Assembly (NCBI GenBank): GCA_964538875.1
Contig: CAZIHO010000087.1
Coordinates: forward strand, 1 to 15,240
DNA length: 15,240 nt
Reading direction: 5' to 3'
From: CAZIHO01 sp964538875
Lineage (GTDB): Bacteria > Pseudomonadota > Gammaproteobacteria > Chromatiales > Chromatiaceae
Of this stretch, positions 6,981 to 12,652 are shown piece after piece; the first letter of the stretch is position 1, and each line of letters starts with the position of its first letter. The position numbers and the translations under genes are program-made. The notes under the pieces were generated by a model. It did not search any database. It saw only the letters and a list, made by a program, of their open reading frames with translations, and was not told the origin of the DNA.

Positions 6981-7006
6981 GGCCCGGCAGCCTTCGACGC
7001 CGGGCC
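6981..7006 (-). terminator. GC-rich hairpin downstream of the cupin gene
   Basis: GGCCCGGC (6981-6988) and GCCGGGCC (6999-7006) form a perfect eight-base-pair stem around a ten-base loop, 20 bases past the stop of the cupin gene on the minus strand. It is well placed as a transcript end or 3' stabiliser. It lacks a U-tract, so it may need Rho. The remainder of 6735-7026 shows no gene. Confidence 0.45.
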
Positions 7007-7026
7007 AAACAGGATTTCAGCGGCCC

Positions 7027-7377
7027 TCAAACGCGGCCGTAATCGTCCTCGAAGCGTTCGATGTCATCCTCGCCGAAATATTCGCCGCGCTGGATCTCGA
7101 TGACCACGAAGGGCTCCTCGAATTGGTTGTCGATACGGTGGATGGTGCGCACCGGGATGTCCACCGCGTCCCCGGCGTGCAACCGGACCACTTGCGCCCC
7201 CAGGGTGACCTGGGCTTGCCCCTTGAGCACGTACCAATGTTCCTGGCGCCGTTGGTGGCGTTGCAGGGATAGCCGGGCGCCGGGATGGACGGTGATGCGC
7301 TGCACCCGATGGTCCCGCGCGCTGGTCAAGACTTCGCAATAGCCCCAGGGACGCTGGGTCCCGCTGTCCTCGGTCAT
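7027..7377 (-). CDS. stand-alone mannose-6-phosphate isomerase type II-like cupin
   Basis: A 116-residue single-domain cupin that matches the C-terminal isomerase domain of the bifunctional GDP-mannose pyrophosphorylase/mannose-6-phosphate isomerase (ManC/AlgA type), without the nucleotidyltransferase half. RPWGYCEVL (9-17) is the usual domain entry; ITVHPGARLSLQRHQRRQEHW (28-48) carries the metal ligands Gln39, His41 and Glu46; IPVRTIHRIDN supplies His80; IEIQRGEYFGEDDIERFEDDYGR closes the domain exactly as in the fused enzymes. All ligands are kept, so it could isomerise mannose-6-phosphate and fructose-6-phosphate, but small cupins of this type may act on other sugars. The ATG at 7377 has GAGGA eight bases upstream and TATAAA (7401-7396) as a possible -10. 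No other sugar-nucleotide gene is nearby. Confidence 0.9.
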   Translation of the reverse strand: MTEDSGTQRPWGYCEVLTSARDHRVQRITVHPGARLSLQRHQRRQEHWYVLKGQAQVTLGAQVVRLHAGDAVDIPVRTIHRIDNQFEEPFVVIEIQRGEYFGEDDIERFEDDYGRV

Positions 7378-7478
7378 GATGGGTCCTCGTCGATTTTTAT
7401 AGGCCGCCGGATCCCGTCCCTCGGGGCCATCGGCGGCCAGGCCAGGAGGGTCTCGCGCCCCCTTGGGTATCTGCTGAT

Positions 7479-7491
7479 GGGCGGTCCGCCC
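7479..7491 (-). repeat. 13-base interrupted palindrome just after smpB
   Basis: GGGCGG-T-CCGCCC at 7479-7491 starts five bases beyond the smpB stop on the minus strand. As RNA it can fold into a short GC-rich hairpin; no U-tract follows. It could aid transcript ending or be a protein site. Low confidence in function, high in the pattern. Confidence 0.4.
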
Positions 7492-7495
7492 TGGC

Positions 7496-7984
7496 TCAGC
7501 GCTCCCGCTGCTTCAGCCATTGCTCCTTGTCCCGCTGCCAATCCCGGTCCTTTTCCGCCTCTCGCTTGTCATAGAGCTTTTTGCCCTTCGCCAGGCCGAT
7601 TTCTAACTTGGCGCGGCCCTTTTTCCAATACAGGGCGGTGGGCACCAGGGTATGACCAGCCCGTTCCACCAGACCGAACAGGCGGTCGATCTCGTTCCGG
7701 TGCAGCAGCAGCACCCGGGTGCGGGTCGGATCCGGTTCGACATGGGTGGACGCGGTGGGCAAGGGCGACACATGGCAACCGACCAGCAGCGCCTGTCCGT
7801 CCTTGATGGTCACGTAGCTTTCCCGCAACTGGGCCCGGCCGGCGCGCAGGCTCTTGACCTCCCAGCCTTCCAGGACTAATCCGGCCTCGAAGCGCTGGAG
7901 GATAAAGTAATCGTGGCCGGATTTTTTGTTGAGGGCAATGGTGGCATTGCCGGCGGCCTTGTTGGACTTGGCGGTTTTTCCCAT
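7496..7984 (-). CDS. smpB: SsrA-binding protein SmpB
   Basis: A 162-residue protein of the usual SmpB length. With tmRNA it rescues stalled ribosomes and tags the unfinished protein for destruction. Visible features are NKKSGHDYFILQRFEAGLVL near the N-terminus, GWEVKSLRAGRAQL (40-53) with the tmRNA-binding surface, DPTRTRVLLLHRNEI in the second half of the barrel, KGRAKLEIGLAKGKKLYDKRE, and a basic C-terminal tail (RDWQRDKEQWLKQRER) of the kind that enters the empty mRNA channel. The ATG at 7984 is the family start, though no good Shine-Dalgarno is seen. It diverges from ratA-ratB as in E. coli. The tmRNA gene is not in the 118 bases downstream nor elsewhere in the window as far as I can see. 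Confidence 0.98.
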   Translation of the reverse strand: MGKTAKSNKAAGNATIALNKKSGHDYFILQRFEAGLVLEGWEVKSLRAGRAQLRESYVTIKDGQALLVGCHVSPLPTASTHVEPDPTRTRVLLLHRNEIDRLFGLVERAGHTLVPTALYWKKGRAKLEIGLAKGKKLYDKREAEKDRDWQRDKEQWLKQRER

Positions 7985-8003
7985 GATGGTGAGCGGCGGG
8001 TCC

Positions 8004-8032
8004 TTGAGGCAGTCGGCGGTTTCTCGGACAAT
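8004..8032 (+). promoter_or_regulatory. candidate sigma-70 promoter for ratA-ratB
   Basis: TTGAGG (8004-8009), a 17-base spacer and GACAAT (8027-8032) lie 66 bases before the ratA start. Each hexamer matches the consensus at four of six bases with ideal spacing. Assignment is by pattern only. Confidence 0.35.
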
Positions 8033-8048
8033 GGCTCGATTTTAACCG

Positions 8049-8067
8049 AAACCCCGCTGGGGGGTTT
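8049..8067. repeat. terminator-like hairpin in the smpB/ratA divergent gap
   Basis: AAACCCC (8049-8055), five-base loop GCTGG, then GGGGTTT (8061-8067) followed by one more T. The A-rich left and T-rich right flanks make it resemble a bidirectional Rho-independent terminator, yet it sits between two divergent start codons. It would be in the ratA leader if the promoter at 8004-8032 is used, 30 bases before the ATG. Confidence 0.45.
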
Positions 8068-8097
8068 TGCTCCCGAGCGAAGAGGGTGGCCGCTTCC

Positions 8098-8532
8098 ATG
8101 CCGTTGGTGAAGAAAAGCGCTTTGGTGCCCTATTCGGCGCGTCAGATGTTTGCCCTGGTCAAGGATGTGGCCTCCTACCCACGTTTTTTGCCATGGTGCC
8201 ATTCCGCCCGTCTGCTGCGGGACGAGCCGGGGCAGATTTGCGCGGAAATCGGCGTCGCCCGGCTAGGCTTATTGCAAGTCTTTTCCACCTGTAACCGCTT
8301 CGAGAACGACCGCTGGATGGAGTTGGATCTGCGGGAGGGACCATTCAAACATCTGCACGGGCGCTGGGATTTTTTGCCCCTGCGGCCGGATGCCTGCAAG
8401 GTGGAGCTGGAATTGGCGTTTGAGTTTTCCGGTTCCCTGATCAACAAGGCGTTCGGCGCCGTGTTCAATCAGGCGGCCAACAACCTGGTGGACGCCTTTT
8501 GCCGGCGGGCCACGGAGATCTACGGTGAATGA
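8098..8532 (+). CDS. ratA: RatA / Coq10-like START-domain protein
   Basis: A 144-residue protein of the polyketide cyclase/START (Coq10) family. In E. coli the homologue RatA (YfjG) was described as a factor that binds 50S subunits and blocks 70S association, while relatives in other organisms bind ubiquinone (Coq10); which role holds here cannot be read from sequence. Seen: VKKSALVPYSARQMFALVKDVASYPRFLPWC (4-34), FSTCNRFENDRWMELDLREGPFKHLHGRW in the middle, and a C-terminal helix FGAVFNQAANNLVDAFCRRATEIYG, all typical. The ATG at 8098 is preceded by AGAGGG; an in-frame GTG at 8086 is less likely. Its last eight bases overlap ratB, so the two are translationally coupled. Confidence 0.95.
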   Translation: MPLVKKSALVPYSARQMFALVKDVASYPRFLPWCHSARLLRDEPGQICAEIGVARLGLLQVFSTCNRFENDRWMELDLREGPFKHLHGRWDFLPLRPDACKVELELAFEFSGSLINKAFGAVFNQAANNLVDAFCRRATEIYGE

Positions 8533-8854
8533 TGCGGCGCTGAGCGTGGAAGTGGCCTACGGGACGGCGGAACGGCAACTACTGGTCGAGGTCCCCTGGC
8601 GTGAGGGAGACCGGCTCCAAGACGCCATCGACCGTTCCGGCCTATTGGATCGCTGTCCGGAAATCGACCTGGCGATCAACAAGGTGGGCGTGTTCGGCAA
8701 GCTGGCCAAGCTGGACTCGCCCCTGCAAGCCGGCGACCGGGTGGAAATCTACCGGCCCCTGATCGCCGACCCCAAGGAGCAGCGCAAGCGCCGCGCCGCC
8801 GAGGGTAAACTGATGAAGAAGGGCGGCGGGGAAGCGGCCAAGGCGGAAGGCTAG
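8525..8854 (+). CDS. ratB: RatB / RnfH-family protein (ubiquitin-like fold)
   Basis: A 109-residue protein of the RnfH (UPF0125) family with a ubiquitin-like beta-grasp fold, usually paired with ratA; its biochemical role is not established. Typical segments are SVEVAYGTAERQ at the start, DAIDRSGLL, DLAINKVGVFGKLAKLD and AGDRVEIYRPLIADPKEQRKRRA. The tail after residue 95 is Lys/Ala/Gly-rich and likely disordered. The start codon is GTG at 8525-8527, inside the end of ratA (stop 8530-8532), and no in-frame ATG is close. Convergent bamE ends seven bases beyond its stop, leaving no room for separate terminators. Confidence 0.95.
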   Translation: MNDAALSVEVAYGTAERQLLVEVPWREGDRLQDAIDRSGLLDRCPEIDLAINKVGVFGKLAKLDSPLQAGDRVEIYRPLIADPKEQRKRRAAEGKLMKKGGGEAAKAEG

Positions 8855-8861
8855 GCCGCCC

Positions 8862-9458
8862 CTATTTGGGCTCGCTCTTTTGGGTTTCGCCCCCAAGGCT
8901 GGGCAGATTGTCCTGGGACTTGCCGTCGCTGCGGGCGGGTCCCGGCGAGTCTTCCCAGACTTTCTTGCCGGCGCCCAACACGCGGCTGAAGAACCCCTGA
9001 TCCGAACCCTCGTAATCCGGCACCGACAACACCGCCTCTTTGTTGCGGCTGGCCGGCTCGGCCGGCTGCACACCCTGGTTGAGGTTGCCTTCAATCCGCA
9101 CCAGGCTGTCGCCCTTGAAATGCAGGGTGATGCGTTGCACCTCCATGTCGGCATGGCCTTGGCGCAGGGTATAGACGTAGTCCCAGCGGTCCGGGTGGAA
9201 GGCGTCGGTCAACATGGGGGTGCCGAGGGTGAAGCGCACCTGGCGCTTGGACATGCCGGGACTCACCTTGGCCAGCAGTTCCTGGGTCACCAGGTTGCCC
9301 TGCTGCACCCGCATCTTGTACACCCCGGGCACGCCTTCCAGCACTGAGGTGCGGTATTCGATTTCCGGTTCCGGCGTGCCCGGCTCGTCGCGCCACAAGG
9401 AACATCCGCTTAGGGTTAAACTTGCGGCACAGGCGGCCAAGAGAAAATGGTTGCGCAT
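8862..9458 (-). CDS. bamE: outer membrane assembly lipoprotein BamE (SmpA/OmlA)
   Basis: A 198-residue lipoprotein of the Bam complex, which inserts beta-barrel proteins in the outer membrane. The signal peptide ends in the lipobox LSGC with the lipidated Cys19. GVYKMRVQQGNLVTQELLAKV (45-65), PGMSKRQVRFTLGTPMLTD (67-85) and HPDRWDYVYTLRQG (88-101) are the family core, the first being the segment that contacts BamD and phosphatidylglycerol in E. coli. After about residue 130 there is a low-complexity extension of some 68 residues, rich in Ser, Gly, Lys and Pro, which makes the protein much longer than E. coli BamE (113). The gene diverges from fur across an 84-base gap, an arrangement common in gammaproteobacteria. 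The Shine-Dalgarno before the ATG is weak. Confidence 0.96.
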   Translation of the reverse strand: MRNHFLLAACAASLTLSGCSLWRDEPGTPEPEIEYRTSVLEGVPGVYKMRVQQGNLVTQELLAKVSPGMSKRQVRFTLGTPMLTDAFHPDRWDYVYTLRQGHADMEVQRITLHFKGDSLVRIEGNLNQGVQPAEPASRNKEAVLSVPDYEGSDQGFFSRVLGAGKKVWEDSPGPARSDGKSQDNLPSLGGETQKSEPK

Positions 9459-9492
9459 CCGGGTTTAAATTTGCGAATTGGTGAAGGATGAG

Positions 9493-9503
9493 ATCATATC
9501 ATA
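9493..9503. promoter_or_regulatory. overlapping -10-like elements in the bamE/fur divergent gap
   Basis: In an AT-rich stretch, TATCAT (9497-9502, plus strand, toward fur) overlaps two TATGAT hexamers on the minus strand toward bamE (9498-9493 and 9503-9498). None has a convincing -35 at standard distance. It is the most likely promoter core for both genes, but the call is weak. Confidence 0.25.
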
Positions 9504-9542
9504 CGCAATCTTGGCGTCTCGCCGCATAACTGGAGAACGCGC

Positions 9543-9992
9543 TTGGACATTCCTCTCATCAAGAAGGCCGGCCTCAAGGTCACGCTGCCACGGGTGAAAA
9601 TTCTGCGAGCGCTGGAGGAAAGCGACAAACGCCACGTCAGCGCCGAGGATCTGTACCGGATGCTGCTGGATAAGGGCGAGGACATTGGCCTGGCCACCGT
9701 GTACCGGGTGCTGACCCAGTTCGAGGCGGCCGGCCTGGTGTGCCGCAATTATTTCGAGACCGGCCAATCGGTGTTTGAGCTGGACCGGGATGGTCATCAC
9801 GACCATCTGGTGTGTCTGCGCTGCGGCAAGGTCCAGGAGTTTTTGGACCCGGTGATCGAGGAGCGGCAGCGGGACATCGCCACCGAGCAGGGATTCACCA
9901 TTGCCGACCATTCCCTGGTGATCTACGGCTATTGCCGAGATGCGGCTTGCCAAAAAGCCGCCGAGGATGGGGGAGTGAACGCCGGTGAATAG
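9543..9992 (+). CDS. fur: ferric uptake regulator Fur
   Basis: A 149-residue Fur protein that, with iron bound, represses iron-uptake genes. The winged helix covers residues 1-80 (LKVTLPRVKIL, HVSAEDLYRMLLDKGEDIGLATVYRVLTQFEAAGLV). The C-terminal dimerisation domain keeps the HHDH cluster (85-88), the zinc pair Cys91/Cys94 (CLRCGKVQEF) and the second pair Cys131/Cys136, all aligning with E. coli Fur shifted by two. His31 and Glu79 are also kept. The start is TTG (9543-9545), preceded by TGGAGA at good spacing; no ATG is available in frame upstream. Expression level may be limited by the TTG. It converges on recN with one base between the two stops. No clear Fur box was found in front of it. 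Confidence 0.97.
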   Translation: MDIPLIKKAGLKVTLPRVKILRALEESDKRHVSAEDLYRMLLDKGEDIGLATVYRVLTQFEAAGLVCRNYFETGQSVFELDRDGHHDHLVCLRCGKVQEFLDPVIEERQRDIATEQGFTIADHSLVIYGYCRDAACQKAAEDGGVNAGE

Positions 9993-9993
9993 C

Positions 9994-11655
9994 CTATTTG
10001 CCCAGCATTTCCTTGGCGTGGGCCAGGGTTTTGCGGGTGATTTCCACGCCGCCCAGCATCCGGGCGATTTCCTCGACCCGGTCATCCCGGCCTAAAGACT
10101 GAATCCCCACCTGGGTGCCGCCGTCCTGGGCGCTCTTCTGGACCCGCAGATGCTGATGGGCCTGGGCCGCCACTTGGGGCAAGTGGGTGACACAGAGCAC
10201 CTGGCGGGCGCCGCCCAGTCCCCGCAGCATCTGGCCGACGATTTCCGCCACCCGCCCGCCGATGCCCACGTCCACCTCGTCGAAAATCAGGGTCGGCACC
10301 TGGCCGCAACGGGCGGTAGCCACCTGAATCGCCAGGCTGATGCGGGATAACTCGCCGCCGGAGGCGACCTTGGCCAGGAGTTGGGCTGGTTGGCCAGGAT
10401 TGGCGCTGACTAGGAACTCCACGTTTTCCAGCCCCGCCGGACCGGCCTTGTCCTCGGTCAGGGGCTGCAACCGCACCTGAAAAACGCCGCCGCCCATGCC
10501 CAGGGTCGCCATGCTGGCGGTCACGATGTCCGTGAGTTGGGCGCCGGCGGCACGCCGCTGTTCGCTCAGTTGCCCGGCGACAGCCAGGAATCCGGCCCGC
10601 AGGCTGTCCACCTCCTGGGCCAGTTGTTCCAGGGTCTGGTCGGCATGTTCCAGGCTGTCCAGTTCCCGGCCAATCTCCTCCAGCCGCTCCGGTAATTCCG
10701 CCGGCGTCACCCGGTACTTGCGGGCTGCGTCGTGCAAGTCGGACAGACGTTGTTCCACCTGCTCCAGACGATTCGGGTCCAGTTCCAGTTCCTCGGCAAA
10801 GTGGCGCAAACCACTGGCCGCTTCCTGGATCTGGATCAGGGCGCCCTCGATCAGGGTGCGGGGCTCCTCTAACCGGGCGGAAAAGCCCAGCATTTCGTCC
10901 AGGTCGGTCAGCGCCCGGTTGAGAGCGGATTCCACCGCGCCCTTGTCGTCGTATAGGGTGCGCAGCAGGCGGCCGCTGGTTTCCTGCAAGCGGCTCACAT
11001 TGCGCAACCGGCGCTGTTCCTCGTCCAGGTCCCGCAGCTCGTCCCGGCTGGGGGCCAGGGCTTCCAGCTCGCCACGCTGGAAACTCAGCAGGTCCAGCCG
11101 GGCACCCCGCTCCTGGGCGGCGCCCCGCAGGGTTTCCAGGCGGGTGGCGGCGTCCCGGTAGCGGCGCTGCATGGCTGCCACCCGGCCCGCCAACTCCTGG
11201 GCGCCGGCGTATTCATCCAGCAGGCGCCGCTGTTCGGTGGGCCGCAATAGGGATTGGTGGGCGTGTTGGCCGTGAATGTCCACCAGCAGGCTGCCTAGAG
11301 CCTGTAACTGGGACAGGGCCACCGGCTGGCCGTTGATGAATGCCCGGGAGCGGGACTCCCGCTCCAACAGGCGCCGCACCAGACACTCATCGCCCTGGTC
11401 CAGGCCATTATCAGCCAGCCAGGCGCGGGCCTCGGGTTGGCGGGCCAGGTCGAAAGTGGCGCTGATCTCGGCCCGGGAGCAACCGGCCCGGATCAGACTC
11501 ACCTCGCCCTTGTCGCCTAAGGCCAGCCCGAGGGCGTCAATCAGGATGGATTTACCGGCGCCAGTCTCGCCGGTCAGGGTGGTCATGCCCGGCTGGAACT
11601 CCAACTCCAGGCGCTGCACGATGGTGAAATCCTTGACGTAGATATGGGTCAGCAT
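9994..11655 (-). CDS. recN: DNA repair protein RecN
   Basis: A 553-residue SMC-like ATPase, the same length as E. coli RecN, acting in double-strand break repair. The start ATG at 11655 has GGGAGG six bases upstream; the frame stays open to 11907 but that part runs back over nadK and has no family similarity. Walker A GETGAGKS is at 29-36, the QHAHQSLL segment follows near 140, a long coiled coil occupies roughly 150-350, the ABC signature SGGELS is at 432-437 and Walker B LIFDEVDVGIGG begins at 456 (Asp459, Glu460). THLPQVAAQA is the H-loop region. RecN is SOS-controlled in many gammaproteobacteria, but I see no LexA box in its 73-base leader. It follows nadK on the same strand, as in E. coli. 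Confidence 0.97.
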   Translation of the reverse strand: MLTHIYVKDFTIVQRLELEFQPGMTTLTGETGAGKSILIDALGLALGDKGEVSLIRAGCSRAEISATFDLARQPEARAWLADNGLDQGDECLVRRLLERESRSRAFINGQPVALSQLQALGSLLVDIHGQHAHQSLLRPTEQRRLLDEYAGAQELAGRVAAMQRRYRDAATRLETLRGAAQERGARLDLLSFQRGELEALAPSRDELRDLDEEQRRLRNVSRLQETSGRLLRTLYDDKGAVESALNRALTDLDEMLGFSARLEEPRTLIEGALIQIQEAASGLRHFAEELELDPNRLEQVEQRLSDLHDAARKYRVTPAELPERLEEIGRELDSLEHADQTLEQLAQEVDSLRAGFLAVAGQLSEQRRAAGAQLTDIVTASMATLGMGGGVFQVRLQPLTEDKAGPAGLENVEFLVSANPGQPAQLLAKVASGGELSRISLAIQVATARCGQVPTLIFDEVDVGIGGRVAEIVGQMLRGLGGARQVLCVTHLPQVAAQAHQHLRVQKSAQDGGTQVGIQSLGRDDRVEEIARMLGGVEITRKTLAHAKEMLGK

Positions 11656-11691
11656 GGCTGCCTCCCGGCTGGATGCATGGATCTGGCTGGC

Positions 11692-11723
11692 ATCGACCCG
11701 CCGGGTCGATTGGGGCGACGCCC
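11692..11723. repeat. 19-base perfect inverted repeat plus second palindrome between nadK and recN
   Basis: ATCGACCCG-C-CGGGTCGAT (11692-11710) is a perfect inverted repeat that folds as an eight-pair stem with a three-base loop. Two bases on, GGGCG-A-CGCCC (11713-11723) is a second palindrome. Both lie in the 73-base gap after the nadK stop and before the recN ribosome site. No U-tract follows on the minus strand. They could end or attenuate the nadK transcript, protect its 3' end, or bind a regulator of recN. Confidence 0.5.
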
Positions 11724-11728
11724 GGGAA

Positions 11729-12421
11729 TCAATTATCCGCCACCGGGCGCTCGCCCCACCCCAGCTTGGCCCGCAAAATCTGGTAATGGTCGTGCCCCTT
11801 GGGATGCAGTAACCGCACCGGATGCTGGTACTTGCCCACATACAGGCGCTCCCCCAGCCCGATGGGCAACAGGGTCTGGCCGTCACAACTGACCCGGGCA
11901 TGGTCATGATCTTCGCGACACAGGGCCACCGCCACCCGGCTATCCCCGGACACCACCAGGGGCCGCTGACTCAAGGTATGGGGGCAAATGGGCACCACCA
12001 CCAAGGCGTTCAAGGCGGGATGGATCAGGGGACCGCCACCGGACAGNNNNNNNNNNNNNNNNNNNNNNNNNNNNNNNNNNNNNNNNNNNNNNNNNNNNNN
12101 NNNNNNNNNNNNNNNNNNNNNNNNNNNNNNNNNNNNNNNNNNNNNNCCCAGGATAGGAATGCCGTGGGCCGCCAGGGGCCGCGCCGCCCGCAGCAGGGTG
12201 CCGTCGCCCCCCACCACGATGACCAGATCACAATGCTCGCTGAGCCAATCCAGGGGGCGGTTGCCGGTGGCATCCTGGGACGAAAACTCCCGGACCTCGG
12301 CTTCCTGGATAACTTCCAGCCCCCGCTGGCGCAGATGATCGACCAAGCGGCGCACGGTCGCGGTCACCTTGGGGTCGCCGGGCTTGCCGATGACGCCGAC
12401 GCTGGAAAACTGGGAACTCAT
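11729..12421 (-). CDS. nadK: NAD kinase, interrupted by an assembly gap
   Basis: NAD kinase phosphorylates NAD to NADP. The N-terminal part begins SSVGVIGKPGDPKV and carries the diagnostic VVGGDGTLLRAARPL motif (GGDG at 71-74, with the catalytic Asp73). After the unread stretch the C-terminal part resumes at LSGGGPLIHPALNALVVVPICPHTLSQRPLVV, then RVSCDGQTLLPI, HPKGHDHYQILRAKLGW, matching the E. coli enzyme to its end. The 100 N at 12047-12146 remove the segment with GFLTD, the NE motif and the TPTGSTAYS loop. About 196 residues are readable against some 292 in E. coli, so roughly 96 are missing, three times what 100 N can hold. The gene is divergent from hrcA and precedes recN. Its frame looks continuous across the N run only by chance of the placeholder length. 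Confidence 0.95.
   Translation of the reverse strand: MSSQFSSVGVIGKPGDPKVTATVRRLVDHLRQRGLEVIQEAEVREFSSQDATGNRPLDWLSEHCDLVIVVGGDGTLLRAARPLAAHGIPILXXXXXXXXXXXXXXXXXXXXXXXXXXXXXXXXXXLSGGGPLIHPALNALVVVPICPHTLSQRPLVVSGDSRVAVALCREDHDHARVSCDGQTLLPIGLGERLYVGKYQHPVRLLHPKGHDHYQILRAKLGWGERPVADN
12047..12146. other. assembly gap of exactly 100 N
   Basis: Exactly 100 undetermined bases inside nadK. This round number is the usual placeholder for a scaffold gap of unknown size. Family length suggests about 290 bases are really absent. Annotation across it is not possible. Confidence 0.97.
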
Positions 12422-12502
12422 GGCCAGTGGTGGGACGAATAATCTTTCGGGGCCCTGACCTTAGCACGAGGCGCGGGTCACGCCAACCGGAATCGACCTT
12501 CC

Positions 12503-12530
12503 TTGACAGCGGTTCGATGGCAACGATAAT
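12503..12530 (+). promoter_or_regulatory. sigma-70 promoter of hrcA-grpE-dnaK
   Basis: A perfect -35 TTGACA (12503-12508), a 16-base spacer and GATAAT (12525-12530, five of six). The predicted start of transcription, about 7 bases on, lies right at the left edge of the CIRCE element, which is the classical arrangement for HrcA repression. Confidence 0.8.
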
Positions 12531-12539
12531 GCGCGCTGA

Positions 12540-12566
12540 TTAGCAGTCTTACCGAGCGAGTGCTAA
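12540..12566 (+). promoter_or_regulatory. CIRCE operator bound by HrcA
   Basis: TTAGCAGTC (12540-12548), nine-base spacer, GAGTGCTAA (12558-12566). The consensus is TTAGCACTC-N9-GAGTGCTAA; only one base of the left arm differs (G for C at 12546). It sits immediately after the promoter at 12503-12530 and before hrcA. It implies that HrcA, folded with the help of GroEL in systems studied so far, represses this operon and that heat relieves repression. A GTG inside the right arm (12560-12562) opens the hrcA frame but is too early to be its start. Confidence 0.9.
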
Positions 12567-12652
12567 ACCCGACTCTCGATCAGCGCCCGGGGCCGGCGCC
12601 CTACCCACCATTGGCCGAAACCGCCGTCGGCCAGACCCCGAGGGAATTCGCC

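Noticed and set aside
7378..7495. ssrA (tmRNA) next to smpB
   Set aside because: The gap is only 118 bases and shows no tRNA-like ends or tag reading frame.
9459..9542. Fur box for autoregulation of fur
   Set aside because: The stretch around 9488-9506 is AT-rich but does not match the 19-base consensus or overlapping 7-1-7 units well.
11656..11728. LexA box in front of recN
   Set aside because: I looked for CTGT-N8-ACAG; only loose CTGG/CCAG matches around an ATGCAT are present.
11656..11907. 84-residue N-terminal extension of RecN
   Set aside because: It runs back across the nadK stop and coding region in another frame, and the ATG at 11655 with GGGAGG gives exactly the E. coli length.
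11822..12442. Plus-strand open frame of 206 codons across the N run
   Set aside because: It is antisense to nadK, about a sixth of it is undetermined, and it has no recognisable motif.
12461..12469. Lone CIRCE-like half-site TTAGCACGA between nadK and hrcA
   Set aside because: The left arm matches for seven bases but there is no right arm nine bases on; a full CIRCE already exists at 12540-12566, so this is likely chance.
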